From Leisingera aquaemixtae (GTDB lineage Bacteria > Pseudomonadota > Alphaproteobacteria > Rhodobacterales > Rhodobacteraceae): a DNA stretch of 64,000 nucleotides. The position numbers and the translations under genes are program-made. Below, one piece after another: positions 25,951 through 34,716 of this stretch. Numbering within the stretch: the first letter of the stretch is position 1; every line of letters starts with the position of its first letter. The stretch spans positions 124,001 through 188,000 of the forward strand of contig NZ_CYSR01000022.1 in assembly GCF_001458395.1 (NCBI RefSeq). Direction: 5' to 3'. Below the pieces are notes generated by a model. That model saw only the letters and a program-made list of their open reading frames with translations. It was not told where the DNA came from and searched no databases.

Positions 25951-26727
25951 ATGTCCGGCGACCAGAAGCCCCGCGACGACCAGTCCAAGGATGCCCAGCC
26001 CGCCGCCACCAATGCGGCAGAGAAACACGCCAGCGGCGCGCCCTGGCGCAATTTTTACGGCCGCTTCAAGGGCAAGACGCTGAAGGACAGCCAGAAGCGC
26101 TATCTGGATGAGGATCTGGCCCAGCTCAGCCCCGGCGCCGTCGGCTGGGAGGAAAACCCGGAGCGCACGCCGCTGGACCTCGGCGCGCTGTTTGGCGGCA
26201 GGGATGTGTGGCTGGAAGTCGGCTTTGGCGGCGGCGAGCATCTGGTGCATCAGGCCGTCAGCAATCCGGATGCCGGCATCATCGGTGCCGAACCCTTTAT
26301 CAACGGCGTGGCGATGCTGCTGGGCAAGATCCGCAACTCAGGCGCGGACAATATCGCCATCCACCCGGGCGATGCCCGCGACCTGATGGATGTGCTGCCC
26401 GCGGGGTCGGTCTCGCGCGCCTTCCTGCTGTACCCGGACCCCTGGCCGAAGAAGCGCCACCACCGCCGCCGGTTTGTGACGCAGGAGCATCTGGAGCCGC
26501 TGGCCCGCTGCCTGAAGCCCGGCGCGATCTTCCGGGTGGCGACCGATATCCCCGATTACGTGCGCCAGACGCTTGAGGAGGTGCCGAAGGCCGGGTTCGA
26601 ATGGCTGGCCGAAGGCCCCGAAGACTGGCGCCAGCCCTGGGAGGACTGGATCTCCACCCGCTATGAGCAGAAAGCCCTGCGCGAAGGCCGCACGCCGCAT
26701 TACCTGACCTTCCGCCGCCTCGGCTGA
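25951..26727 (+). CDS. trmB: tRNA (guanine-N7-)-methyltransferase
   Basis: SAM-dependent enzyme that forms m7G46 in tRNA variable loops. 258 residues from ATG 25951. A lysine-rich N-terminal part (LKDSQKRYLDEDLAQL) is followed by WLEVGFGGGEHLVHQA, the SAM motif, then IHPGDARDLMDVLP and the family signature YPDPWPKKRHHRRRFV, ending HYLTFRRLG. Spaced 81 bp after the Clp-fold gene, with its own likely promoter. Cytoplasmic. Confidence 0.95.
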   Translation: MSGDQKPRDDQSKDAQPAATNAAEKHASGAPWRNFYGRFKGKTLKDSQKRYLDEDLAQLSPGAVGWEENPERTPLDLGALFGGRDVWLEVGFGGGEHLVHQAVSNPDAGIIGAEPFINGVAMLLGKIRNSGADNIAIHPGDARDLMDVLPAGSVSRAFLLYPDPWPKKRHHRRRFVTQEHLEPLARCLKPGAIFRVATDIPDYVRQTLEEVPKAGFEWLAEGPEDWRQPWEDWISTRYEQKALREGRTPHYLTFRRLG

Positions 26728-26832
26728 CCAGGCGAGGCAGGCCGACGGGCAAATGCGCTGGACCGGCCGGCCCCGATCCGTTACCGATAGCGCAAACGAA
26801 CAGACGAACGACCGACAGACGAAGGAAGCCCC

Positions 26833-28179
26833 ATGTCCGGACACGGCACGCCCATCCCGATGACCTCGCACCGCTCTGGCCCGCTCAAGGGCGTGGCGGA
26901 GGTGCCCGGCGACAAGTCGATCTCGCACCGGTCGCTGATTCTGGGCGCGCTGTCGGTGGGGGAGACGAAGATCTCCGGCCTGCTGGAAGGCGAAGATGTG
27001 CTGGACACCGCCAAGGCGATGCAGGCTTTTGGCGCCGAGGTGGTGAACCACGGCGGCGGCAACTGGTCGGTGTTCGGCGTCGGCGTCGGCGGCTTTGCGG
27101 AGCCGGACAATGTGATCGACTGCGGCAACTCCGGCACCGGCGTGCGGCTGATCATGGGCGTTATGGCGACCTCTCCGATCACCGCGACCTTCACGGGCGA
27201 CGCCTCGCTGAACAAGCGCCCGATGGCGCGCGTCACCGACCCGCTGGCGCTGTTCGGAACCCAGTCCGTGGGCCGCTCCGGCGGGCGGCTGCCGATGACC
27301 ATCATCGGCGCGGCGGATCCGGTGCCGGTGCGCTATGAGGTGCCGGTGCCGTCGGCGCAGGTGAAATCCGCGGTGCTGTTTGCAGGCCTCAACGCGCCCG
27401 GCAAGACCGTGGTGATCGAGAAGGAAGCCACCCGCGACCACACCGAGCGGATGCTGGCCGGTTTCGGCGCCGAGATCACCACCGAGGACACCGACGAGGG
27501 CCGCGTCATCACCCTGACCGGCCGCCCGGAGCTGAAACCACAGGTGATTGCGGTGCCGCGTGATCCGTCCTCCGCGGCGTTTCCGGTTTGCGCGGCGCTG
27601 ATCACCCCCGGCTCCGACGTGCTGGTGCCGAACATCGGCCTCAATCCGACCCGCGCGGGCCTGTACTACACCCTGCAGGATATGGGCGCCGATCTGACGT
27701 TTGAGAACATGCGCGAAGAAGGCGGCGAGCCGGTGGCCGATCTGCGCGCCAAATACTCGCCCGGCATGAAGGGTATCGAAGTGCCGCCGGAGCGCGCCGC
27801 CTCGATGATCGACGAATACCCGGTGCTGTCGGTGGTGGCCGCCTTCGCCGAGGGCAAGACCATGATGGCGGGTGTGAAGGAACTGCGGGTCAAGGAAAGC
27901 GACCGGATCGACGCGATGGCCAGGGGCCTGCGCGCCAATGGCGTCGCGGTCGAGGAAGGCGAGGACTGGTGGGCGGTCACCGGCCTTGGCATTGACGGCG
28001 TGCCGGGCGGCGGCACCTGCGAAAGCTTCCTGGACCACCGCATCGCCATGTCCTTCATGGTGATGGGCATGGGCGCGCAAAACGCTGTCTCGGTCGATGA
28101 CGGCAGCCCGATCGCAACCTCCTTCCCGATCTTTGAAACCCTGATGGGCAATCTGGGGGCCAGGCTGGAACGCACATGA
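26833..28179 (+). CDS. aroA: 3-phosphoshikimate 1-carboxyvinyltransferase
   Basis: EPSP synthase of the shikimate pathway, 448 residues. The substrate loop near the N-terminus reads [19 protein letters not shown], followed by [14 protein letters not shown] and the C-terminal [14 protein letters not shown] and [12 protein letters not shown], all expected. The alanine-for-glycine state of the PEP loop cannot be graded without alignment. Its last codon overlaps the cmk start (ATGA). The 105-bp leader has a low-complexity run of CGAACAGACGAACG-type repeats ending in GAAGGAAG. Confidence 0.96.
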   Translation: MSGHGTPIPMTSHRSGPLKGVAEVPGDKSISHRSLILGALSVGETKISGLLEGEDVLDTAKAMQAFGAEVVNHGGGNWSVFGVGVGGFAEPDNVIDCGNSGTGVRLIMGVMATSPITATFTGDASLNKRPMARVTDPLALFGTQSVGRSGGRLPMTIIGAADPVPVRYEVPVPSAQVKSAVLFAGLNAPGKTVVIEKEATRDHTERMLAGFGAEITTEDTDEGRVITLTGRPELKPQVIAVPRDPSSAAFPVCAALITPGSDVLVPNIGLNPTRAGLYYTLQDMGADLTFENMREEGGEPVADLRAKYSPGMKGIEVPPERAASMIDEYPVLSVVAAFAEGKTMMAGVKELRVKESDRIDAMARGLRANGVAVEEGEDWWAVTGLGIDGVPGGGTCESFLDHRIAMSFMVMGMGAQNAVSVDDGSPIATSFPIFETLMGNLGARLERT

Positions 28180-28799
28180 GCAAGAGCTTTACCATTGCGG
28201 TCGACGGACCGGCCGCCGCAGGCAAGGGCACCATCTCCAAGGCGGTGGCGGCCCATTACGGCTTCGGCCACCTGGATACCGGGCTGCTGTACCGGGCGGT
28301 CGGCGCCAAGATGCTGGAAGGCGTGGCGCCGGTCACGGCGGCCCAGACTCTGACGCCGCAGGATCTGGCGCGCGAGGATTTGCGCGGGCCGGAGGTGGCG
28401 CAGGCGGCCTCCAAGGTGGCGGTGATTGCCGAAGTGCGCGCGGCGCTGGTGGACTTTCAGCGCGCCTTTGCCCGCCGGGCGGGCGGCGCGGTGCTGGACG
28501 GGCGCGACATCGGCACGGTGATCTGCCCCTATGCGCAGGTGAAGCTGTTTGTCACCGCCAGCGCCGAGGTGCGCGCGCGGCGGCGGTTCCTGGAACTGGC
28601 GGCCGCCGGCAAGGTGATCACCCTGGCCGAAGTTCTGGCCGACGTGAAGGCGCGCGACGACCGCGACATGAACCGCGCCGAGGCGCCGCTGAAGCCGGCC
28701 GATGATGCGGTGCTGATTGACACCAGCGAGCTGAGCATCGAAGAAGCGCTAGCCCGGGCTTTGGCCGTGATCGAAAGCCGGATGCAGCCCGCGGACTGA
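28176..28799 (+). CDS. cmk: cytidylate kinase
   Basis: Phosphorylates CMP and dCMP. 207 residues: P-loop [31 protein letters not shown], the [16 protein letters not shown] block and an LID region with [13 protein letters not shown]. It starts within the aroA stop, so it is translationally coupled. After its stop is a hairpin GCCCGCA/TGCGGGC at 28809-28836 without a T run; the next gene faces it. Confidence 0.96.
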   Translation: MSKSFTIAVDGPAAAGKGTISKAVAAHYGFGHLDTGLLYRAVGAKMLEGVAPVTAAQTLTPQDLAREDLRGPEVAQAASKVAVIAEVRAALVDFQRAFARRAGGAVLDGRDIGTVICPYAQVKLFVTASAEVRARRRFLELAAAGKVITLAEVLADVKARDDRDMNRAEAPLKPADDAVLIDTSELSIEEALARALAVIESRMQPAD

Positions 28800-28885
28800 C
28801 GCGGCAGCGCCCGCAACTGAGACATCAGCTGCGGGCCAAGAGGCAGGTGGGAAAGCCTGCCCGGCGGGACACGGCCTGCGCGGGA

Positions 28886-29365
28886 TCAGAGCGCGCCGAC
28901 CGCCACGTGCTTGATTTCGCCCCACTGGCTGTCCGCGGTTTTGGCAGTACCTGTCACGTCTTCCAGGAAGGCGGCGCGGGTGGCGGCGTTCAGGAACAGG
29001 AACAGCTTGCCGTCATGCACCAGATACTGGTCCGGGTCGCCGTCGAACTTCTTGCCGACTGACACGCCGTAGGAGCAGAAGCCGCCATGCTGCGGCAGGT
29101 ATTTCGCCGGGTTGGCCTCGAACGCGGTCTTGTTTTCCTCAGACGCGAAATAATACGAAGCGCCGTCCACGGTGGCGGAATAGGAGGCCACGCCTTCCAC
29201 CGGGTTGCGGCTGTCCAGCAGCGCCACCAGATCGACGCCATGCGCGCCCAGCGGCGCGCCGCCGGCAGAGATGCCGTTGGAGACGTTGACCTCGTCGGCG
29301 GCAAAGGCGGGCGCGGCCAGCGCGGCAGTCAGCGAAATCAGGGCGGTTGTCAGAAGCGTTTTCAT
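28886..29365 (-). CDS. exported YHS domain protein
   Basis: 159-residue periplasmic protein. The ATG at 29365 has GAGGA six bases upstream and begins a signal peptide (LLTTALISLTAALAAPAFA). The YHS-like part covers DLVALLDSRNPVEGVASYSATVDGASY and YFASEENKTAFEANPAKYLPQHGGFCSYGVSVGKKF, an architecture known in proteins thought to bind a metal such as copper. A second segment FLFLNAATRAAFLEDV follows. Monocistronic, converging on cmk. Metal and role are not determined. Confidence 0.85.
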   Translation of the reverse strand: MKTLLTTALISLTAALAAPAFAADEVNVSNGISAGGAPLGAHGVDLVALLDSRNPVEGVASYSATVDGASYYFASEENKTAFEANPAKYLPQHGGFCSYGVSVGKKFDGDPDQYLVHDGKLFLFLNAATRAAFLEDVTGTAKTADSQWGEIKHVAVGAL

Positions 29366-29602
29366 GTTGGTCCTCATCGGATCTATCTGCGGTTTCAAGA
29401 TGTCCCGGGCGGCTGTGCAGCCCGGTGATCTGAAGCTAAGTCCGCAGCGCTGTACGTTTAATCTCCATCCGTCCCGGTGATCTTGCAGATCGTCCTGAAA
29501 TTCCGGGCTGATCACCTGCCGGCGCCTCACCCAACTGTGCATGGAGCCGCAGGCGGCAGCGCATTAGCCTGAAAGGCAGCGTCAAAAGGGGGAGGTGCCG
29601 TC

Positions 29603-30136
29603 ATGGCCTGGCTGTGGAGATTTGTGATTGCTTGCGTATTGGCTGCGCCCGCGTTGGCGCAGGACACAGGCGCAGAGCCGGAGCCGCCGATGACCTATGA
29701 ACGGCTGGGCCGCATCCTCTTTGCCCTGGACGGCGCGGCGCAGCCGGTGGGCCCGGGCTTTCAGCTGACCATCGCCGGGGTGCCGGTGCTGGTGATCACC
29801 GACCCGGCTGCGGACCGGATGCGGGCGATGGTGCCGCTGCGCCCGTCCGACGGGCTGACGGCGGAGGAGCTGATGCGGATGATGCAGGCCAATTTCGACA
29901 CCGCGCTGGATGCGCGCTATGCGGTGGCGCGCGGCCAGCTGTGGGCGGTGTTCATCCACCCGCTGTCCGCGCTGCAAAAGGATCAGCTGATCTCGGGCCT
30001 TGGGCAGACGGTGAATATCGCGCGCACCTATGGCACGCTCTACACCGGGGGAGCCTTGCAATTCGGAGGCGGCGACAGCCCGGGGATCCAGCGGCAGCTG
30101 ATCGAGGACCTGCTGGAAAAAGGCGAGGAAATCTAG
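29603..30136 (+). CDS. exported hypothetical protein, YbjN/chaperone-like fold possible
   Basis: 177-residue protein with a signal peptide (WLWRFVIACVLAAPALA). The mature part has the layout of T3SS-chaperone/YbjN-like domains: MTYERLGRILFALDG, FQLTIAGVPVLVITD, MRAMVPLRPSDGLTAEELMRMMQANFD and RYAVARGQLWAVFIHPL. No catalytic motif. GGGGGAGG precedes the ATG. It stands between the YHS gene and the amidohydrolase operon, 168 bp before the latter, and its link to either is unclear. Confidence 0.75.
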   Translation: MAWLWRFVIACVLAAPALAQDTGAEPEPPMTYERLGRILFALDGAAQPVGPGFQLTIAGVPVLVITDPAADRMRAMVPLRPSDGLTAEELMRMMQANFDTALDARYAVARGQLWAVFIHPLSALQKDQLISGLGQTVNIARTYGTLYTGGALQFGGGDSPGIQRQLIEDLLEKGEEI

Positions 30137-30304
30137 CGGGCTGGGCCATCCGTCAAGGACCGTTGGCGCCGCGCCGGGGCAGAGTACGAAATTCAGCCCG
30201 ATTGCCCGGCGGCTTGATCAATTTCGTCACCCTCGGGCCGGAATAATATGCGTCAAGCCGGATGCGGCGGCCTAAAGTCGCCTCAAACAGCTTGGAGAGC
30301 GCCT

Positions 30305-31450
30305 ATGACCAGCTTTCAGAACCGCCTGACAGCGCTGCGCCGGGACTTTCACCGGCACCCGGAGCTTGGCTTCCGGGAAGACCGCACCAAGGCCAGGGTG
30401 GCGGCGCATCTGCGCGCCCTGGGGCTGGAGGTGCATGAGGGCGCGGGCGTGGTCGGGCTGCTGCGGGCCGGCACCGGCAACCGCGCCATCGGGCTGCGCG
30501 CCGATATGGATGCGCTGCCGATCAGCGAAACCTCTGCCCATGACTACGTTTCCGAAACGCCGGGCGTCATGCACGCCTGCGGCCATGACGGCCACATGGC
30601 GATGCTCTTGGGGGCCGCCGAGCGGCTGGCGCAGGAGCAGGGGTTTGACGGCACCGTGGTGTTCCTGTTCCAGCCGAACGAGGAACACGGCCTGGGCGCG
30701 CAGGCAATGATTGCCGAGGGCGTGCTGGAGCGGTTCCCGATCGAGGAGGTCTATGCCATCCACAATCTGCCGGGCGCGCCGGCGGGGCAGGTCTCGACCC
30801 GGACGGGCCAGATCTGCAGCAGCGAGAGCCTGTTTGAGATCGCGATCAAGGGGCAGGGCGGCCATGCCTCGATGCCGCAGGCGGGCGTGGACGCCATCAC
30901 CGTCGGCGCCGAAATGGTGCTGGCGCTGCAAACCATCGTCTCGCGAAAGCTGGCGCCGGGGGCGGGCGCGGTTGTTTCCGTCACCGAGTTTCTGACCGAC
31001 GGCCAGCGCAACGTGCTGCCGGGCCATGCGGTGCTGAAGGGCGACGTGCGCGCCCGGGTGCCGGAGGACCGCGCCGCGGTGGAACGCTTCATGCGCCAGA
31101 TCGCTGCCGGTGTGGCTGCCACCCACGGGGTGGAGGCGGAGGTGAGCTTTAACACCGAATTTGTGGAAACCATCAACGCCCAAGGCCCGGCAGAGGCCGT
31201 CTGTCGCGCCGCAGAGGCCGCGGGCTGCGCCGTGATCCGCAACCGCCCGCCGATGAGCTTCTCGGAGGATTTTGCCCATTTCGCCAACGCGGTGCCCGGC
31301 TGCTTCCTGCTCTTGGGCAATGGCGAGGACGGGCCGCACGGCCAGCCGCTCCATGCGGCGGACTATGATTTCAACGACGCTCTGCTGCCCATCGGCGCGG
31401 AGGTCTGGGTGCAGCTGGTGCGGGACCGGCTGCCAGCGGGAAAGGACTGA
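30305..31450 (+). CDS. M20 family amidohydrolase (N-acyl amino acid/hippurate hydrolase-like)
   Basis: 381-residue metal-dependent amidohydrolase of the M20D group. Metal and catalytic motifs are FHRHPELGFRE, RADMDALPISE, HACGHDGHMAMLLG and PNEEHGLGAQAMI. Cytoplasmic. ATG 30305 follows GGAGAGCGCC. First gene of a four-gene operon, two bp before the diaminopropionate ammonia-lyase. In this context it may release an amino acid such as 2,3-diaminopropionate from an N-acyl form; the substrate is inference. Confidence 0.88.
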   Translation: MTSFQNRLTALRRDFHRHPELGFREDRTKARVAAHLRALGLEVHEGAGVVGLLRAGTGNRAIGLRADMDALPISETSAHDYVSETPGVMHACGHDGHMAMLLGAAERLAQEQGFDGTVVFLFQPNEEHGLGAQAMIAEGVLERFPIEEVYAIHNLPGAPAGQVSTRTGQICSSESLFEIAIKGQGGHASMPQAGVDAITVGAEMVLALQTIVSRKLAPGAGAVVSVTEFLTDGQRNVLPGHAVLKGDVRARVPEDRAAVERFMRQIAAGVAATHGVEAEVSFNTEFVETINAQGPAEAVCRAAEAAGCAVIRNRPPMSFSEDFAHFANAVPGCFLLLGNGEDGPHGQPLHAADYDFNDALLPIGAEVWVQLVRDRLPAGKD

Positions 31451-31452
31451 CG

Positions 31453-32643
31453 ATGCTTGAACAATTTGCTGTTGCCCTGCGCCACACGGCAGGAAACCCG
31501 AAACCCGGCGAGGCGGCCTATAGCGTGCTGTCGGAACAGGATTTTGCCAAGGCTCAGGCAGAAATCACCGCCTGGGAGGGGTATGCGGCAACGCCGCTGG
31601 TGTCCCTGTCCGGGCTGGCGTCGGAGATCGGTGTTGCCCGGATCGACTACAAGCACGAAGGCCCGCGGTTCGGCCTGGGCAGCTTCAAGGCGCTGGGCGG
31701 GTCTTACGCGGCGCTGCGGGTGCTGCAGCGGGAGCTGAGCAAGCAGCTGGGCCAGGACGTCAGCCTGGAGGAAATCCGCAAGGGCGCCCACAAGGACGCC
31801 TGCGCCGGGATCACCCTGGTCTCTGCCACCGACGGCAACCACGGCCGCTCGCTGGCCTGGGGCTGCCAGCGGTTCGGCGCGCCCTGCCGGATCTACATCC
31901 ATGCCGAGGTCAGCGAGGGTCGCGCCGCGGCGATGCGCGATCTGGGCGCCGAGGTGATCCGGATCGACGGCGACTATGATGCCTCGGTCCTGCTGGCCAA
32001 GAATGAGGCGGAGGAAAACGGCTGGTTCGTGGTTTCCGACACGTCCTGGGAAGGCTACACCGAGCCGCCGCGCGACGTGATGGCCGGCTACAGCGTGATG
32101 ACCCGCGAGGCCTGCGGCGAGCTGGAGCAGCCCCCGACCCATGTGTTCCTGCAGGGCGGGGTTGGCGGGCTGGCGGCCTCGGTCGCGGCGGCGTTGCGGC
32201 AGTTTTACGGTGCGGCATCGCCGCGGGTGGTGATTGTCGAGCCGGAACTGGCGGCCTGCCTGTTCGACAGCGCCAAGGCTGGCAAGGCAACCAATTTCGC
32301 CATCAAGGAAGAAACCATCATGGCGGGCCTCTCCTGCGGCGAGCCGTCGGAAATGGCCTGGGAGATCCTGGCCGAAGAAGCCACCGATTTCGTGACCATT
32401 CCCGACAGCATCGTGGCCCCCGCAGTGCGGCTGCTGGCCAATGGCGAAACCGGCGATCCGGTGGTGGAGGCCGGCGAAAGCGCGGTGGCGGGGCTGGCGG
32501 CGCTGATCGCGGCGTGCAAGTCGCCTGAGATGAAGAAGACACTCGGTCTGGATGAAAGCGCCCGCGTGCTGCTGATCGGTTCCGAGGGGGTCACCGATCC
32601 GGCGATCTATGCCGCGATCATGGAAGGCAAGGACCATGTCTGA
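31453..32643 (+). CDS. dpaL: diaminopropionate ammonia-lyase
   Basis: Fold-type II PLP enzyme converting 2,3-diaminopropionate to pyruvate and two ammonia. 396 residues, close to the 398 of the E. coli enzyme. The PLP lysine is in FGLGSFKALGGSYA near residue 77, the Asn loop is in SATDGNHGRSLAWG, and the phosphate-binding loop is QGGVGGLAAS. It overlaps the next gene by 8 bp and follows the amidohydrolase by 2 bp. Threonine dehydratase is a less likely reading because the whole-length motifs follow the DpaL pattern. Confidence 0.9.
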   Translation: MLEQFAVALRHTAGNPKPGEAAYSVLSEQDFAKAQAEITAWEGYAATPLVSLSGLASEIGVARIDYKHEGPRFGLGSFKALGGSYAALRVLQRELSKQLGQDVSLEEIRKGAHKDACAGITLVSATDGNHGRSLAWGCQRFGAPCRIYIHAEVSEGRAAAMRDLGAEVIRIDGDYDASVLLAKNEAEENGWFVVSDTSWEGYTEPPRDVMAGYSVMTREACGELEQPPTHVFLQGGVGGLAASVAAALRQFYGAASPRVVIVEPELAACLFDSAKAGKATNFAIKEETIMAGLSCGEPSEMAWEILAEEATDFVTIPDSIVAPAVRLLANGETGDPVVEAGESAVAGLAALIAACKSPEMKKTLGLDESARVLLIGSEGVTDPAIYAAIMEGKDHV

Positions 32644-33802
32644 CGCGCCCGCCCGCGGGTTCCCGGACGAGGAGTTTGCAGCCCGTACCGAGAAAGCACA
32701 GGCGCTGATGGCGGCGCAGGGTCTGGACGGGCTGTTGCTGCTGACGGAGCCGGAAGTGCGCTATTTCAGCGGCTTCCACACCCTGTTCTGGCAAAGCCCG
32801 ACCCGGCCCTGGTTCCTGTTTGTGCCGCCCGCGGGCAAGCCCGTTGCCATCATCCCGGAGATCGGCGCCGACCTGATGCGCCGCACCTGGATCGAGGACA
32901 TCCGCACCTGGAGCGCGCCCGCGCCGCAGGATGACGGCCTCGGCCTGCTGACGGAGCTGCTGTCGCCGATTGCGGCCCGTGGCGGTTCCATCGGTCTGAT
33001 GAAAGGTCATGAGACCTCTCTGCGGATGCCGCTGGGCGATTATGAGCGGCTGATGGCGGGGCTGCCGGGACTGAAGGTGGCGGATGCCACGCCGCTGGTG
33101 CGCAGCCTGCGGATGGTGAAATCCGCCGCCGAGATCGAGAAGCTGCGCCATATCTGCGCCATCGGCTCCCGCACGTTTGCGCGGGTTCCTGAAATCGCTC
33201 ATGAAGGCCAGCCGTTTGAGGTTCTGTTCCGCGCCTTCCGCCGCGAGGCGCTGGCGCAGGGGGCGGACGATGTGCCCTATCTGGTCGGCGGCGCCGGTCA
33301 GGGCGGCTACAGCGACGTGATCTCGCCGCCGACCGGCCGGCCCTTGCAGGCGGGCGACATCGTGATGCTGGACACCGGCGCCACCTGGGACGGCTACTTC
33401 TGCGATTTCGACCGCAACTTTGCGATTGGCCGGGCCGATGACCTGTCGCGCCAAGCTTATGACGTGCTGTGGCGGGCAACCGAGGCCGGGATTGCCGCAG
33501 CCAAACCCGGTGCCACCTGCCGCGAGCTGTTCCAGGCGATGCAGTCCGTGATCGCCGAAATGGACGATCAGGGCGGCGACGTGGGGCGGCTGGGGCATGG
33601 GCTGGGGATGCAGCTGACCGAATGGCCCTCGCACGCCGCGTTTGACGGGACGGTGATCGAGGAAAACATGGTGCTGACGCTGGAGCCCTCGCTGAGCTAT
33701 GGCGATGGCCGTATCATGGTGCATGAGGAAAACATCGTGGTGCGGGCGGAGGGTGCTGAGCTGCTGACAACCCGCGCCGCCCCCGAGCTGCCGGTAATCT
33801 GA
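32636..33802 (+). CDS. M24 family metallopeptidase-like hydrolase (Xaa-Pro peptidase/ectoine hydrolase-like)
   Basis: 388-residue pita-bread fold enzyme with a creatinase-type N-domain. The five metal ligands are present: two aspartates in LDTGATWDGYFCDFDRNF, histidine in GHGLGMQLTEWP, glutamates in LTLEPSLSYG and MVHEENIVVR. The usual second histidine (HExP) is threonine (TEWP), so the enzyme may not be a standard aminopeptidase. Start at ATG 32636 overlaps dpaL by 8 bp. In ectoine catabolism an M24 enzyme of this type opens a cyclic amino acid, and a similar role is conceivable here. Confidence 0.85.
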   Translation: MSDAPARGFPDEEFAARTEKAQALMAAQGLDGLLLLTEPEVRYFSGFHTLFWQSPTRPWFLFVPPAGKPVAIIPEIGADLMRRTWIEDIRTWSAPAPQDDGLGLLTELLSPIAARGGSIGLMKGHETSLRMPLGDYERLMAGLPGLKVADATPLVRSLRMVKSAAEIEKLRHICAIGSRTFARVPEIAHEGQPFEVLFRAFRREALAQGADDVPYLVGGAGQGGYSDVISPPTGRPLQAGDIVMLDTGATWDGYFCDFDRNFAIGRADDLSRQAYDVLWRATEAGIAAAKPGATCRELFQAMQSVIAEMDDQGGDVGRLGHGLGMQLTEWPSHAAFDGTVIEENMVLTLEPSLSYGDGRIMVHEENIVVRAEGAELLTTRAAPELPVI

Positions 33803-33817
33803 AGGAGGCCTTGGGCC

Positions 33818-34576
33818 ATGAAACTGCCCTTTGACACGGATGCAGGCATCGGCACCCGCGCCACGCTGGGTGTGATCGTGCTGGAAACCGACGAGACGCT
33901 GGAGCCTGAGTTCGCCCGGATGATGGCGCAGGACGGCGTGGCGCTCTATCACAGCCGCATTCCGATGGTGCCCGAAGTCCGCCCGGAGACGCTGGCGCGG
34001 ATGCAGGCGGATCTGCCGGACTCTGCCCGGCTGTTTCCGTCCGCACCGGATTTCGACGTGATCGGCTATGGCTGCACGTCTGCGTCAACGGTGATCGGCT
34101 CGGCTAGGGTGGCAGCGGCGGTGCAGACCGTGCTGCCCCGGGCCAAGGTCACCGACCCGCTGGCGGCGATCATCGCCGCGGGCCGGGCGCTGGGCGCGGC
34201 GCGGCTGGGGTTTGTCACGCCTTATCTGCCGGAAGTCTCGGCGCAGATGCGGCAGAAGCTGGAGGAGGCGGGGTTCGAAATCGCCGGTTTCGGCTCGTTT
34301 GAGGAAATGGACGACCGGGTGGTGGCGCGGATCACCGAGGCGGCGATTGCCGCGGCGGCGCAGCAGGTGGCCAGCGCTGCGGACTGCGACGCCATCGTGA
34401 TCTCCTGCACCAACCTGCGCTGCCTGCGGGTGATCCCGCAGATCGAGGCAGCGGCCGGGGTGCCGGTGGTCTCCAGCAATCAGGCGCTGGCCTGGCACAT
34501 GCTGCGGCTGGCCGGGATCACGGACCCCCAGCCGCACTTTGGCAGGCTGTTCGCCCGGGGTCTGGCGGCCGGATAG
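33818..34576 (+). CDS. Asp/Glu racemase superfamily protein (maleate isomerase/EutA-like)
   Basis: 252-residue enzyme with the paired cysteines of the superfamily: GYGCTSASTVIG and IVISCTNLRCL. The N-terminal ATLGVIVLETDETLEPEF resembles maleate cis-trans isomerase and the EutA proteins of ectoine operons rather than true glutamate racemases. 15 bp after the M24 gene with GAAGGAGG upstream, last gene of the operon. The reaction is not known; racemisation or isomerisation of a pathway intermediate is the family expectation. Confidence 0.83.
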   Translation: MKLPFDTDAGIGTRATLGVIVLETDETLEPEFARMMAQDGVALYHSRIPMVPEVRPETLARMQADLPDSARLFPSAPDFDVIGYGCTSASTVIGSARVAAAVQTVLPRAKVTDPLAAIIAAGRALGAARLGFVTPYLPEVSAQMRQKLEEAGFEIAGFGSFEEMDDRVVARITEAAIAAAAQQVASAADCDAIVISCTNLRCLRVIPQIEAAAGVPVVSSNQALAWHMLRLAGITDPQPHFGRLFARGLAAG

Positions 34577-34716
34577 ATACATTTTTACGGGAATTGCCAG
34601 CTGACAATTCGCGGCAGGCTGTTCCTCCGGGCCGTGCAGTCCACGCTTGAAATCCGCGCCCGGATCATCACAGTTTGACAGCCGAAACCTGACCTGTGCC
34701 GTGCAAGGACTCCCGG

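Noticed and set aside
26728-26832. Repeat-like GACGAACGACCGACAGACGAAGG run before aroA
   Set aside because: Low-complexity leader without a regular period or stable fold; nothing further supported.
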